From an uncultured Pelagibacteraceae bacterium (GTDB taxonomy: Bacteria; Pseudomonadota; Alphaproteobacteria; Pelagibacterales; Pelagibacteraceae): DNA of 52,848 bases. Below, one piece after another: positions 41,202 to 49,108 of this stretch. The stretch is taken from assembly GCA_902524955.1 (NCBI GenBank), contig CABZEY010000006.1, positions 1 through 52,848 on the forward strand. Reading direction: 5' to 3'. The notes below the pieces were generated by a model. It was given only the letters and a program-made list of their open reading frames with translations, was not told where the DNA came from and did no database searches. A program made the position numbers and the translations under genes. Numbering within the stretch: the first letter of the stretch is position 1; each line of letters opens with the position of its first letter.

Positions 41202-41714
41202 ATGATTCATCAACTCGGAGATAAAACAGTTATAAGAGATGGGCATAATTGGATAGCTGATAATGCTAAAGTTATTGGAAATATACATTTAAAAAACGAA
41301 AGTAGTGTATGGTTTGGAGCTGTTTTAAGAGGTGATATAGAAAAAATTACCCTTGGCGAAGGTTCAAATATTCAAGATAACAGTGTCATACATACAGACC
41401 CTGGTTGCCCAGTAAATATTGGTTCAGGTGTTACTATAGGTCATTTAGTGATGTTGCATGGGTGTACAATTAAAAATGACAGCTTAATTGGTATTGGTTC
41501 AGTCATTTTAAACAAAGCAGTTATTGGAAAAAACTGTATTATTGGAGCTAATGCTTTAATTACCGAAAAAAAAGAAATACCAGACAATTCTTTGGTCATG
41601 GGGTCTCCAGGTAAAATAATTAGACAAATAGAAGAAAAAGAAATCATGGCAATTAAGGAAAACGCTCGAAGATATATCAATAATTGGAAAAATTATGAAA
41701 AAAATCTTAAGTAA
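41202..41714 (+). CDS. Gamma-carbonic anhydrase family protein (left-handed beta-helix)
   Basis: A 170-residue hexapeptide-repeat protein of the YrdA/PaaY type. Zinc ligands are His64 in 'SVIHTDPG' and His81 and His86 in 'IGHLVMLHGCTI'. The start 'HNWIADNAKVIGNIHL' and 'SVWFGAVLRGDIEKI' are family hallmarks. I used the ATG at 41202; another ATG at 41193 is possible. The much longer frame opening at 41064 would lie inside the divergent redoxin gene. Activity as carbonic anhydrase or a thioesterase-like role cannot be told apart by eye. Confidence 0.9.
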   Translation: MIHQLGDKTVIRDGHNWIADNAKVIGNIHLKNESSVWFGAVLRGDIEKITLGEGSNIQDNSVIHTDPGCPVNIGSGVTIGHLVMLHGCTIKNDSLIGIGSVILNKAVIGKNCIIGANALITEKKEIPDNSLVMGSPGKIIRQIEEKEIMAIKENARRYINNWKNYEKNLK

Positions 41715-42329
41715 TTAGGGTGTTAACCACTCTGTGGTTACATTATTTTCATTAATTTTAATCAAAGCTCTTCGATGACCTTGGGATGCTAAATATAACC
41801 ATTCCATTTCATCTATTTTACTTTCAATGACGCAAAAATTTTCAAATCCTATTTCTGTATCCTCTATTTTAGGATTTTTACCTTCTAGTTCTTTAGGATA
41901 ACCTGGGTTAGGAGAAATAGAAACAGTACCTGGAGCTTTTTCTGCCAAGTAACATTTTCTACTTATAATTTGCGTTTTTTTCCATGCTTGCTCAGTTATT
42001 TCATTTTTATAATGTATAGTTGCAATACCTTTTGCTCTTACCTGAATTTTTCTTTTTTTATTATAAAATAAAAAATATATATTATTATTTTTTTTCAATG
42101 CCTCTATTTTGGAAGATCGTAAATCAGTATGAAATCTGAGTATTTTTTTTTCTTTGAACGCACCTCTTAAAACAACAACCCTACCATCAGATGTAGAATT
42201 TCTGTTAACAATAACTACTGGTAATCTAAAGTCTTCAGAGCGATCGACAACACCTCTTGATAAAAGTGTCCATATTTCATCATAAATCAAATCTTTATTA
42301 TTGTAGTAATCTGGAATTTTTTCCTTCAT
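41715..42329 (-). CDS. Pyridoxamine 5'-phosphate oxidase-like FMN-binding protein
   Basis: A 204-residue split-barrel flavoprotein. 'LPVVIVNRNSTSDGRVVVLRGAF', 'LRFHTDLRSSKIEAL', 'ARKCYLAEKAPGTVS'-type segments and 'WLYLASQGHRRALI' place it in the Alr4036-type PNPOx-like group rather than canonical PdxH. It may bind FMN and reduce or oxidise an unknown substrate; B6 metabolism is unproven. It abuts the converging gamma-carbonic anhydrase gene with no gap and follows the hydroxyacid dehydrogenase by 13 bp. Confidence 0.82.
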   Translation of the reverse strand: MKEKIPDYYNNKDLIYDEIWTLLSRGVVDRSEDFRLPVVIVNRNSTSDGRVVVLRGAFKEKKILRFHTDLRSSKIEALKKNNNIYFLFYNKKRKIQVRAKGIATIHYKNEITEQAWKKTQIISRKCYLAEKAPGTVSISPNPGYPKELEGKNPKIEDTEIGFENFCVIESKIDEMEWLYLASQGHRRALIKINENNVTTEWLTP

Positions 42330-42342
42330 ATGACTCCGTTTT

Positions 42343-43215
42343 TTATTTTTTTGGTAATAGTTTTATTAAGCTTGATGTATCAAGTCTATTACCACCATCG
42401 TTTTGAATCCTTTCGTAGTATTGGTCGATAATCTCAGTTATTGGTAATATTGATCCATTTGATCTTGCTTCATCCATTGCAATCTTAAGATCTTTCCTCA
42501 TCCAATCAACTGCAAAACCATAATCAAATTTATCTTCTATCATAGTTTTGTATCTATTTTCCATTTGCCACGACTGCGCAGCTCCTTTTGATATAACCTC
42601 TATTACATCCTCGACATTAAGTCCTGCATTTTGCCCAAATCTTAATCCCTCTGACAACCCTTGTACTAAACCTGCGATACAAATTTGATTAACCATCTTA
42701 GCAAGCTGCCCACTTCCAGATTTACCAAGTAGTTTAATTTTTTTACTATAGCAGTTTATAATAGGTTCAGCTTTATCATAATCGGTTTGTTCCCCGCCAA
42801 CCATTACTGTGAGTGAACCATTTTCCGCACCTGCTTGGCCTCCTGAGACTGGTGCATCTAAAAAACCGAAGCTTTTTTCTGTAGCAATATTAAATAATTC
42901 TCTAGCAATTTTTGCGGACGCTGTAGTATTATCAATAAAAATTGCTCCTTTTTTTGTATTCTGAAATGCACCGTTTGAGCCTATGGTGACTTCTTTTAAA
43001 TCATTATCATTACCGACACATGTAAAAATAAAATCAGCATCTTTTGCTGCATCTGCTGGAGTTGGTGCAGTATTACCTTTAAAGGTCTCAGCCCATTTAT
43101 TTGCTTTTGCTGATGTTCGGTTATAAACCGTTACATCGTGCCCAGCTTTTGATATAAAACCTGCCATTGGAAAACCCATGACACCTAAACCGATAAATGC
43201 AACTCGATAAGACAT
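42343..43215 (-). CDS. 3-hydroxyisobutyrate dehydrogenase family protein (or tartronate semialdehyde reductase)
   Basis: A 290-residue NAD(P)-dependent beta-hydroxyacid dehydrogenase. It has the Rossmann loop 'VAFIGLGVMGFPMAGFIS', 'DAPVSGGQAGAENGSLTVMVGG' and the catalytic Lys in 'GSGQLAKMVNQI'. Valine breakdown (hydroxyisobutyrate) and glyoxylate metabolism (tartronate semialdehyde) are the two usual roles. With glcB in the same genome the latter is plausible but unproven. The start at 43215 is backed by a GGGAG ribosome binding site and excludes a 26-residue antisense extension. It is divergent from the MFS gene by 19 bp. Confidence 0.9.
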   Translation of the reverse strand: MSYRVAFIGLGVMGFPMAGFISKAGHDVTVYNRTSAKANKWAETFKGNTAPTPADAAKDADFIFTCVGNDNDLKEVTIGSNGAFQNTKKGAIFIDNTTASAKIARELFNIATEKSFGFLDAPVSGGQAGAENGSLTVMVGGEQTDYDKAEPIINCYSKKIKLLGKSGSGQLAKMVNQICIAGLVQGLSEGLRFGQNAGLNVEDVIEVISKGAAQSWQMENRYKTMIEDKFDYGFAVDWMRKDLKIAMDEARSNGSILPITEIIDQYYERIQNDGGNRLDTSSLIKLLPKK

Positions 43216-43234
43216 ATGTTTACTCCCTATAAAT

Positions 43235-44452
43235 ATGTTTAATATTAAATTTATAAAATTTAATTCTAAATACCTATTTTTCGGTTTCCTCATGACTTTT
43301 TGTTCAAGCTTTGGGCAAACTTTTTTTTTAGGTATTTTTAATCCATTTATAAGGGAAGATTTAAATTTAAGCCACTCTGAATTTGGTGGAATTTATTCAA
43401 TAGCCACACTTGTTAGTAGTTTAACTATAATATGGCTTGGAAAAAAAATTGACGATTTTAAATTAAGAAATTTTGCTATTTTTGTTTGTTTATCTCTTTT
43501 CTCTGCGGCTGTTTTTATGAGTCAACTATCAGGATATATTCATCTTATTTTTGCAATTTTTTTCTTAAGACTATTTGGTCAGGGCTTAATGAGTCATACA
43601 TCAAGTACATCAATGGCAAAAATATTTAATAAAAATAGAGGTAAAGCACTTGCAATTTCATGGCTAGGTTTATCATTCGGAGAGGGGATATTACCAGCAT
43701 TAATCATTAATTTATTAAACATTTTATTTTGGAAAAAAATCTGGATAATTATCGCTGGTTTTTTAATTATAATAGTGCTGCCATTGATTATATATTTATT
43801 GAAAAATTTCAAAGACAACGAATCAGCAGAGGATGAGAAAAAAATAAATTTTAAAATTAAACACTGGACAAGAAAAGAAGTTTTGAAAGATATAAAATTT
43901 TATTTTTTATTACCTGCTGTATTGTGCCCACCATTTTTGATAACTGGAATTTTCATAAACCAAATATATTTATTCGAAAATGCAGGTTGGAGTCTGAATT
44001 TTTTAGCATTAAGTTTCACAGCTTATGCTATCACTACTGTCCTTTCCTTGCAGATTTCTGGATATTTAATCGATAAATTCAGTGCAGTGAAAATTCTACC
44101 ATTTTACTTGCTCCCAATGATTTTTGGTTTCGTAATATCGATTCTATTTAAATCAGCATTTTCACCAATTTTATTTTTCATTTTTGTTGCGATCACAAAT
44201 GGAACAGCAAATGTATTAATAACCTCTACTTGGTCAGAAATATATGGAACTAGAAATTTAGGCGCTATAAGATCAATCACAATATCCTTGATGGTTTTTT
44301 CAACTGCATTATCTCCAATTTTGTTTGGTTTTTTGATCGATTTTGGATTGTCTTCATTTAAAATACTGCTCTATATGTTAATTTATGCATTATTTTCCAA
44401 CTTATTACTTTTGTGTAAAATAAGAAGTTATAAACCAGTTATTACTACTTGA
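43235..44452 (+). CDS. Major facilitator superfamily transporter
   Basis: A 405-residue inner-membrane protein with about 12 helices in two six-helix halves separated by a charged loop (~residues 185-215, 'KDNESAEDEKKINFKIK'). The motif 'WLGKKIDDFKLRNFA' is an MFS loop 2-3 variant. Overall it looks like the oxalate/formate or monocarboxylate antiporter branch. The substrate is unknown. Divergent transcription with the hydroxyacid dehydrogenase suggests a hydroxy- or keto-acid, but that is inference. Confidence 0.85.
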   Translation: MFNIKFIKFNSKYLFFGFLMTFCSSFGQTFFLGIFNPFIREDLNLSHSEFGGIYSIATLVSSLTIIWLGKKIDDFKLRNFAIFVCLSLFSAAVFMSQLSGYIHLIFAIFFLRLFGQGLMSHTSSTSMAKIFNKNRGKALAISWLGLSFGEGILPALIINLLNILFWKKIWIIIAGFLIIIVLPLIIYLLKNFKDNESAEDEKKINFKIKHWTRKEVLKDIKFYFLLPAVLCPPFLITGIFINQIYLFENAGWSLNFLALSFTAYAITTVLSLQISGYLIDKFSAVKILPFYLLPMIFGFVISILFKSAFSPILFFIFVAITNGTANVLITSTWSEIYGTRNLGAIRSITISLMVFSTALSPILFGFLIDFGLSSFKILLYMLIYALFSNLLLLCKIRSYKPVITT

Positions 44453-44485
44453 AATTTTTTTACAAAATCATTATAAGCCTCGTTC

Positions 44486-44959
44486 ATGGCAAGAGTTACG
44501 GTTGAAGATTGTTTAGAGGTAGTAGATAACCAATACGATTTAGTCATTTTAGCTAAAGAAAGAACACTTCAAATTGGTGCAGGTGATAAGCCAATGGTTC
44601 AAGAAAACAATGATAAAAAAACAGTGTTATCCTTAAGAGAGCTTGGAGAGAAATTATTAGACCAAAAAGGTTTAGAAAATCAAACAATCGATAGAGCTAG
44701 AGAACACCCTGAAGATACCGTTGAGCAAGAAGAGTATGACTCATCTGAGGGAGACGCATTCGAAGAAATTTATAAAGGGGAAGTTTCGAAATCTGGACAA
44801 GCAATTTTGCCTTCAAAAAGGTCAAGAAAAGTTCCAGCTGCAAATATTAAGACTAATGAGAATTCTACTTTAGAAGATGATGACTTTACAGAAGATAATG
44901 TTGATGATATTGAAGTAAATGAGGTATCAGAAGAAGCTCCAGAAAATCAAAATCCTTAA
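44486..44959 (+). CDS. rpoZ: RNA polymerase omega subunit with long acidic tail
   Basis: The conserved omega core covers residues ~1-60 ('MARVTVEDCLEVVDNQYDLVILAKERTLQI' region, then 'LSLRELGEKLL'), and helps assemble the beta' subunit. The protein is 157 residues, longer than most omegas (~90-130). The extra ~95 residues form a low-complexity acidic tail rich in Glu and Asp, probably disordered. relA/spoT, the usual neighbour, is not next to it here. It converges on the CoA-transferase gene with 4 bp overlap. Confidence 0.93.
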   Translation: MARVTVEDCLEVVDNQYDLVILAKERTLQIGAGDKPMVQENNDKKTVLSLRELGEKLLDQKGLENQTIDRAREHPEDTVEQEEYDSSEGDAFEEIYKGEVSKSGQAILPSKRSRKVPAANIKTNENSTLEDDDFTEDNVDDIEVNEVSEEAPENQNP

Positions 44960-46104
44960 TTATCAAATTCTTTTAAAATCTTATCTCTATGTTGGTCTAA
45001 ATTTGGGATATCACCCCGGGTATCTGGATCCTCATAAGATGACATTTTTATAGGATTGCCCGGCATTTTAAATTGACCAATTTTGTCATGAATAGCGCTA
45101 ACAATCATATTTCTAGCTTTTGTTTGCGGGCTATCAACCACTTCTTTTATATTATTAATAGGTCCACAAGGTATTTTATTTTCTTCAAGAATTTTACACC
45201 AATAAACAGTAGTATTTTTTTTTAATTCATTTTCTAATATTTTTTTTAGTTCATCAATATTTTTATTTCTATTGGCATTTGTTTTAAATTTGTCATTTTC
45301 ATATAAACTCAAATTAAATACTTTACACATACCTTCAAATAATTTGTCATTACCTGCTGCTATAATTATGTAACTATCTTTAGTTTTGAAAGCTTCAAAT
45401 GGTGAGATTGAAGGATGTCTTGAACCCATAGGTTTTGGAATTTCACCCTTTGTTAAATACCTTGCTACAGCATTTTCTAAAATTGCAATTTGACAATCTA
45501 ACATTGCTACATCAATGTACATCCCCTTGCCAGTTTTTTGTCTATCATACAATGCAGCATTTATACCAATTGCTGTAAAGAGACCCGCAGTGATATCACC
45601 AATCGATGTTCCAACTCTTGTAGGTTCGCTATCAGGTTGCCCAGTTACACTCATTAAACCACCCATGCCTTGAACAACCATATCGTAAGCTGGAAGTCCT
45701 TTTAGTGGACCAGTCTGACCAAAACCTGATGCAGAGGCATAAATTAATTTTGGGTATTTATCTTTTAAACTCTCCCAACCATAGCCCCATTTACTTAATG
45801 TGCCAGGTTTAAAGTTTTCTATTAAAATATCTGCTTTTGGTAAAATTTTTTCAAAAATTTTTTTATCTTTTTCATCTTTTAAATTGAGTGCTATGCTTTC
45901 TTTATTTCTATTTAACGACATAAAGTATGCTGATTGATCTTCTACAAAAGGTCCAAAATTTCTAGAGTCATCACCAACTTCTGGAGCCTCTACTTTAATA
46001 ACTCTAGCTCCTAAATCTGATAAAATCATAGTACAATAAGGACCCACAAGAACCCTTGTTAAATCAAGTACTAATAATCCAGATAATGGGCCATTATTCG
46101 TCAT
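44956..46104 (-). CDS. Class III CoA-transferase (CaiB/BaiF family)
   Basis: A ~382-residue family III CoA-transferase. It has 'GLLVLDLTRVLVGPYCTMILSDLGA', 'FMSLNRNKESIALNLK', 'NFKPGTLSKWGYGW' and the catalytic Asp141 in 'LPAYDMVVQGMGGLM'. It moves CoA between carboxylic acids. The start is uncertain: I give the ATG at 46104, but a TTG at 46119 has a better placed AAAGGA ribosome binding site. It is divergent from the TRAP-malonyl-CoA decarboxylase operon across ~90 bp, so it may activate the imported acid (malonate is the obvious guess). Confidence 0.9.
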   Translation of the reverse strand: MTNNGPLSGLLVLDLTRVLVGPYCTMILSDLGARVIKVEAPEVGDDSRNFGPFVEDQSAYFMSLNRNKESIALNLKDEKDKKIFEKILPKADILIENFKPGTLSKWGYGWESLKDKYPKLIYASASGFGQTGPLKGLPAYDMVVQGMGGLMSVTGQPDSEPTRVGTSIGDITAGLFTAIGINAALYDRQKTGKGMYIDVAMLDCQIAILENAVARYLTKGEIPKPMGSRHPSISPFEAFKTKDSYIIIAAGNDKLFEGMCKVFNLSLYENDKFKTNANRNKNIDELKKILENELKKNTTVYWCKILEENKIPCGPINNIKEVVDSPQTKARNMIVSAIHDKIGQFKMPGNPIKMSSYEDPDTRGDIPNLDQHRDKILKEFDN

Positions 46105-46144
46105 TTTTGAGTTATGCAATATTGTCCTTTATTATGTAATCTTG

Positions 46145-46172
46145 TTGAACTTAATATCAAAATATAGTTCAA
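46145..46172. promoter_or_regulatory. Candidate operator: inverted repeat TTGAACT-N14-AGTTCAA
   Basis: A perfect 7-bp inverted repeat with 14-bp spacer (half-site centres 21 bp apart, two helical turns) in the gap between the divergent CoA-transferase and dctP genes. Such symmetry suits a dimeric repressor/activator controlling both directions. No regulator gene lies adjacent. Found by eye; no statistical test was done. Confidence 0.35.
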
Positions 46173-46206
46173 TGGCCAATAATTTAACAAACAGGGGAGA
46201 CAATAA

Positions 46207-47220
46207 ATGAACATGAGAAAATCATTTATATATCTATTTACTGCTGTTTTCTTATTTGCTGGTATCGGTGAATCATTTGCTAAAACTTTAAAAGCAAGTC
46301 ACCAATGGCCTGGCACAAAAAGAAAAGACGGTAAATTCGACGTTCGTCACGAAATGGTACAAATCATTGCTGACGAAATGAAAAAAGCAAATGTTGGAGT
46401 AAACATTAGAATTTATCCAGCTAAATCACTATATAAGCCAAAAGAACAATGGAAGCCTATGACAACAGGTCAATTAGATATTTCAGCGTTTCCTTTAGCT
46501 TATGCTGCAAAGTTTCATCCAGAGTTCGATATCACTTTAATGCCTGGTATGGTCAAAAACCATAAACACGCATTAAGAGTGAACAACTCACCAATGATGA
46601 AAACGATTAAGAAAATCATTAACGATGCTGGCGTTGTAGTTTTATCTGACGCTTGGTTAGCTGGTGGTTTCGTTTCAAAAAAGAACTGCATTACAAGTCC
46701 AGGTACTGTTAAAGGTCAGGTTTTCAGAGCTGCAGGAAAAGCGTTTAACCAAATGCTTGAAGGTGCGGGAGCTGGTATTCAAGGAATGCCTTCATCTGAA
46801 ATTTATAATGGTCTTCAAACAGGAGTACTTGATGGAGCTAACACGAGTTCAGGAAGTTTTGTATCTTACAGAATTTATGAACAAGTTAAGTGTGCTACAC
46901 CTCCAGGTAAATACGGACTATGGTTTATGTATGAGCCAATTCTTATGTCAAAAAAATCTTTTGATGCTTTAACTTCAAAACAACAAAAAGCTTTAATGAA
47001 AGCTGGTAAAGTTGCTGAGAAGTATATGACAAAAGAGGCAGCTGGTTTGGACACTACAATGGAGAAAGCTTACAAAAAAGCTGGTGTTAAACTTGCTTAC
47101 ATGACTAAATCAGATTTTGATGCTTGGTTAGAAATAGCTAAGAAAACATCATACAAAAATTTTGCTACAAAAGTTCCAGGTGGTCAAAAATTAATTGACC
47201 AAGCTTTAGCAGTAAAATAA
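46207..47220 (+). CDS. dctP: TRAP transporter substrate-binding protein DctP (possible malonate binder)
   Basis: A 337-residue periplasmic binding protein with a signal peptide (residues 1-25, cut after 'SFA'). Family features are 'IRIYPAKSLYKPKEQWKPMTTGQLDIS', 'GQVFRAAGKAFNQML' with the carboxylate-binding Arg, and 'GMPSSEIYNGLQTGVLDGANTS'. It captures an organic acid for the DctQM permease. Gene order P-Q-M followed by malonyl-CoA decarboxylase matches the rhizobial matPQMA malonate cluster. The ribosome binding site AGGGGAG is strong, as expected for an abundant binding protein. Confidence 0.92.
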   Translation: MNMRKSFIYLFTAVFLFAGIGESFAKTLKASHQWPGTKRKDGKFDVRHEMVQIIADEMKKANVGVNIRIYPAKSLYKPKEQWKPMTTGQLDISAFPLAYAAKFHPEFDITLMPGMVKNHKHALRVNNSPMMKTIKKIINDAGVVVLSDAWLAGGFVSKKNCITSPGTVKGQVFRAAGKAFNQMLEGAGAGIQGMPSSEIYNGLQTGVLDGANTSSGSFVSYRIYEQVKCATPPGKYGLWFMYEPILMSKKSFDALTSKQQKALMKAGKVAEKYMTKEAAGLDTTMEKAYKKAGVKLAYMTKSDFDAWLEIAKKTSYKNFATKVPGGQKLIDQALAVK

Positions 47221-47232
47221 TAATCTTAAATT

Positions 47233-47264
47233 AATACCCCTGCTTAAGCAGGGGTATTTTTTTT
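47233..47264 (+). terminator. Intercistronic terminator between dctP and dctQ
   Basis: A perfect 11-bp stem (47233-47243 / 47248-47258; core CCCCTGC/GCAGGGG) with TTAA loop followed by eight T's ending directly before the dctQ ATG at 47265. Partial read-through would give high binding-protein and low permease expression. The hairpin may also stabilise the dctP mRNA 3' end. Confidence 0.9.
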
Positions 47265-47759
47265 ATGGCTGACAAGTTTATTAGATTTACCGAAAAGATT
47301 GCCAAGCTGTGTGGTATATTTGCAGCTGGCTGTTTACTTTTATCAATTGTTTTAATTACAGAATTAGTTTTCGAGCGGTATATTTTTAGAAACGCTATAA
47401 CTTGGCAAACTGAATTAGTTACCATGTTGCTAGTCGCATCTACTTTTATTGGAAGTGCTTATGTTTTAAGTGAAAAAGGGCATGTTAACATGGAGTATTT
47501 GTATTCTTTTATGTCTGAAAAAAATATTACTAAACTAAAAATTTTTACAGATTCGCTATGTTTGATTTTTTTCCTCATTTTATTTTATGTTAGTTTTGAG
47601 ATAACAGCTGAAGCATTTATTAAAAATCATAATACAGGTACTATTTGGGGACCGCCATTATGGATACCTTATTCTTCTATGTTAATTGGAGCAACATTAA
47701 TGACCATGTCTTACATTGCTGAATTAATAAAATTAATAAGAAAACTTAAGGAATTTTAA
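47265..47759 (+). CDS. dctQ: TRAP transporter small permease DctQ
   Basis: A 164-residue membrane protein with four helices, the standard DctQ layout. Conserved 'ELVFERYIFRNAITWQTELVTMLLV' and 'IWGPPLWIPYSSMLIGATLM' segments are family-typical. The ATG follows the terminator T-run without any ribosome binding site, so translation probably depends on read-through RNA and weak initiation. It overlaps dctM by one base. Confidence 0.92.
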   Translation: MADKFIRFTEKIAKLCGIFAAGCLLLSIVLITELVFERYIFRNAITWQTELVTMLLVASTFIGSAYVLSEKGHVNMEYLYSFMSEKNITKLKIFTDSLCLIFFLILFYVSFEITAEAFIKNHNTGTIWGPPLWIPYSSMLIGATLMTMSYIAELIKLIRKLKEF

Positions 47760-49108
47760 TGGAATTTATAAATAATATGGATCCATTACTACTAGGTTTA
47801 GTTGTAGGAGTGTTCACAGTCGCAATGTTGTTTTCAGGAATTCCTATTGCTTTTGGTTTATGTTTTATTTCATTAATATTTTTATTTTTAGCTGAAGGAT
47901 TTCAAATATTAAATGTATACGCGGAGACCTTTTATGCTGGTTTAAATTCATTTGTTTTACTCTCAATACCAATGTTTATTCTAATGGGTATGGCTGTTGC
48001 AAATTCTCCCGCAGGTAAAGATTTATATACAGGATTGGATAGATGGCTCTGGAGGTTACCAGGAGGTTTAGTTGTCTCAAACATAGGGGCATGCTCCATC
48101 TTTGCAGCATTAAGCGGATCGAGCCCTGCTACCTGTGCAGCAATTGGTACTATGGGTATTCCAGAGATGAGGAAAAGAGGTTACTCTGCTGAATTAGCTA
48201 CTGGATGTATTGCAGCTGGTGGGACATTAGGAGTTTTAATACCACCAAGTATTGTTTTAATTGTTTATGGTCTTGCCACAGGCACTTCTATTGGAAGATT
48301 ATTTTTATGTGGAGTTATTCCAGGTTTATTACTGGCAGGTTTATTTATGTTGTGGGCTTATATTTATTCGTATTTTATTGATAAGTCATATGCAGAAAGA
48401 GCAAGAAACAGAGTTCCACCAACACTAAAAGAAAAGTTAGAAGTAATACCAAGAGTTCTTCCTTTTTTAGCGATTGTGGTTGGAGTTTTATATGTGCTTT
48501 ATGGAGGAATAGCGACACCGTCAGAAGCCTCTGGCGTTGGAGCATTTTTAGTTTTTGTAATGATTGCTCTTGTTTACAGAATTTATCAACCAAAAAAAAT
48601 ATGGGACATTGTCAAAGTATCAATGAAAGAAAGTGTAATGATTATGTTTATCATTGCTGGATCTTACATTTTTGCGTTTAGCTTATCATCTTTATATGTC
48701 ACTCAATCAATTGCACAAACTATTGTTGAGATGGGTTTAAATAAATGGCTTTTATTTTTTTATATTAATATATTTCTATTAATTGCTGGCTTCTTTTTAC
48801 CACCCGTTGCCGTCATAGTTATGACGTCTGCGATTTTATTGCCTATTATTACTGAGTTTGGATTTGATCCTTACTGGTTTGCAATTGTATTTACAATAAA
48901 TATGGAAATAGGATTAATAACACCACCCGTTGGACTTAATTTATATATTATAAAAGGTATCACTCCTGATGTTAGCCTTAATCAAATTTTAAGAGGCTCA
49001 ATACCATTCATGGTAATGATGATGATTTGCATTGTAATATTATGCATTTTCCCAGAGCTTGTTACTTGGCTACCAGACAAGTTGATGGGCAAAGATGCTG
49101 GATTTTAA
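47759..49108 (+). CDS. dctM: TRAP transporter large permease DctM
   Basis: A 449-residue inner-membrane protein with about 12 helices that couples Na+ flow to substrate uptake. Signature regions are 'IPMFILMGMAVANSPAGKDLY', 'SGSSPATCAAIGTMGIPEM' and 'GTLGVLIPPSIVLIVYG', then 'GLITPPVGLNLYIIKGI' near the end. It overlaps the malonyl-CoA decarboxylase gene by 14 bp, so the transporter and the enzyme are translationally coupled. Confidence 0.94.
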   Translation: MEFINNMDPLLLGLVVGVFTVAMLFSGIPIAFGLCFISLIFLFLAEGFQILNVYAETFYAGLNSFVLLSIPMFILMGMAVANSPAGKDLYTGLDRWLWRLPGGLVVSNIGACSIFAALSGSSPATCAAIGTMGIPEMRKRGYSAELATGCIAAGGTLGVLIPPSIVLIVYGLATGTSIGRLFLCGVIPGLLLAGLFMLWAYIYSYFIDKSYAERARNRVPPTLKEKLEVIPRVLPFLAIVVGVLYVLYGGIATPSEASGVGAFLVFVMIALVYRIYQPKKIWDIVKVSMKESVMIMFIIAGSYIFAFSLSSLYVTQSIAQTIVEMGLNKWLLFFYINIFLLIAGFFLPPVAVIVMTSAILLPIITEFGFDPYWFAIVFTINMEIGLITPPVGLNLYIIKGITPDVSLNQILRGSIPFMVMMMICIVILCIFPELVTWLPDKLMGKDAGF

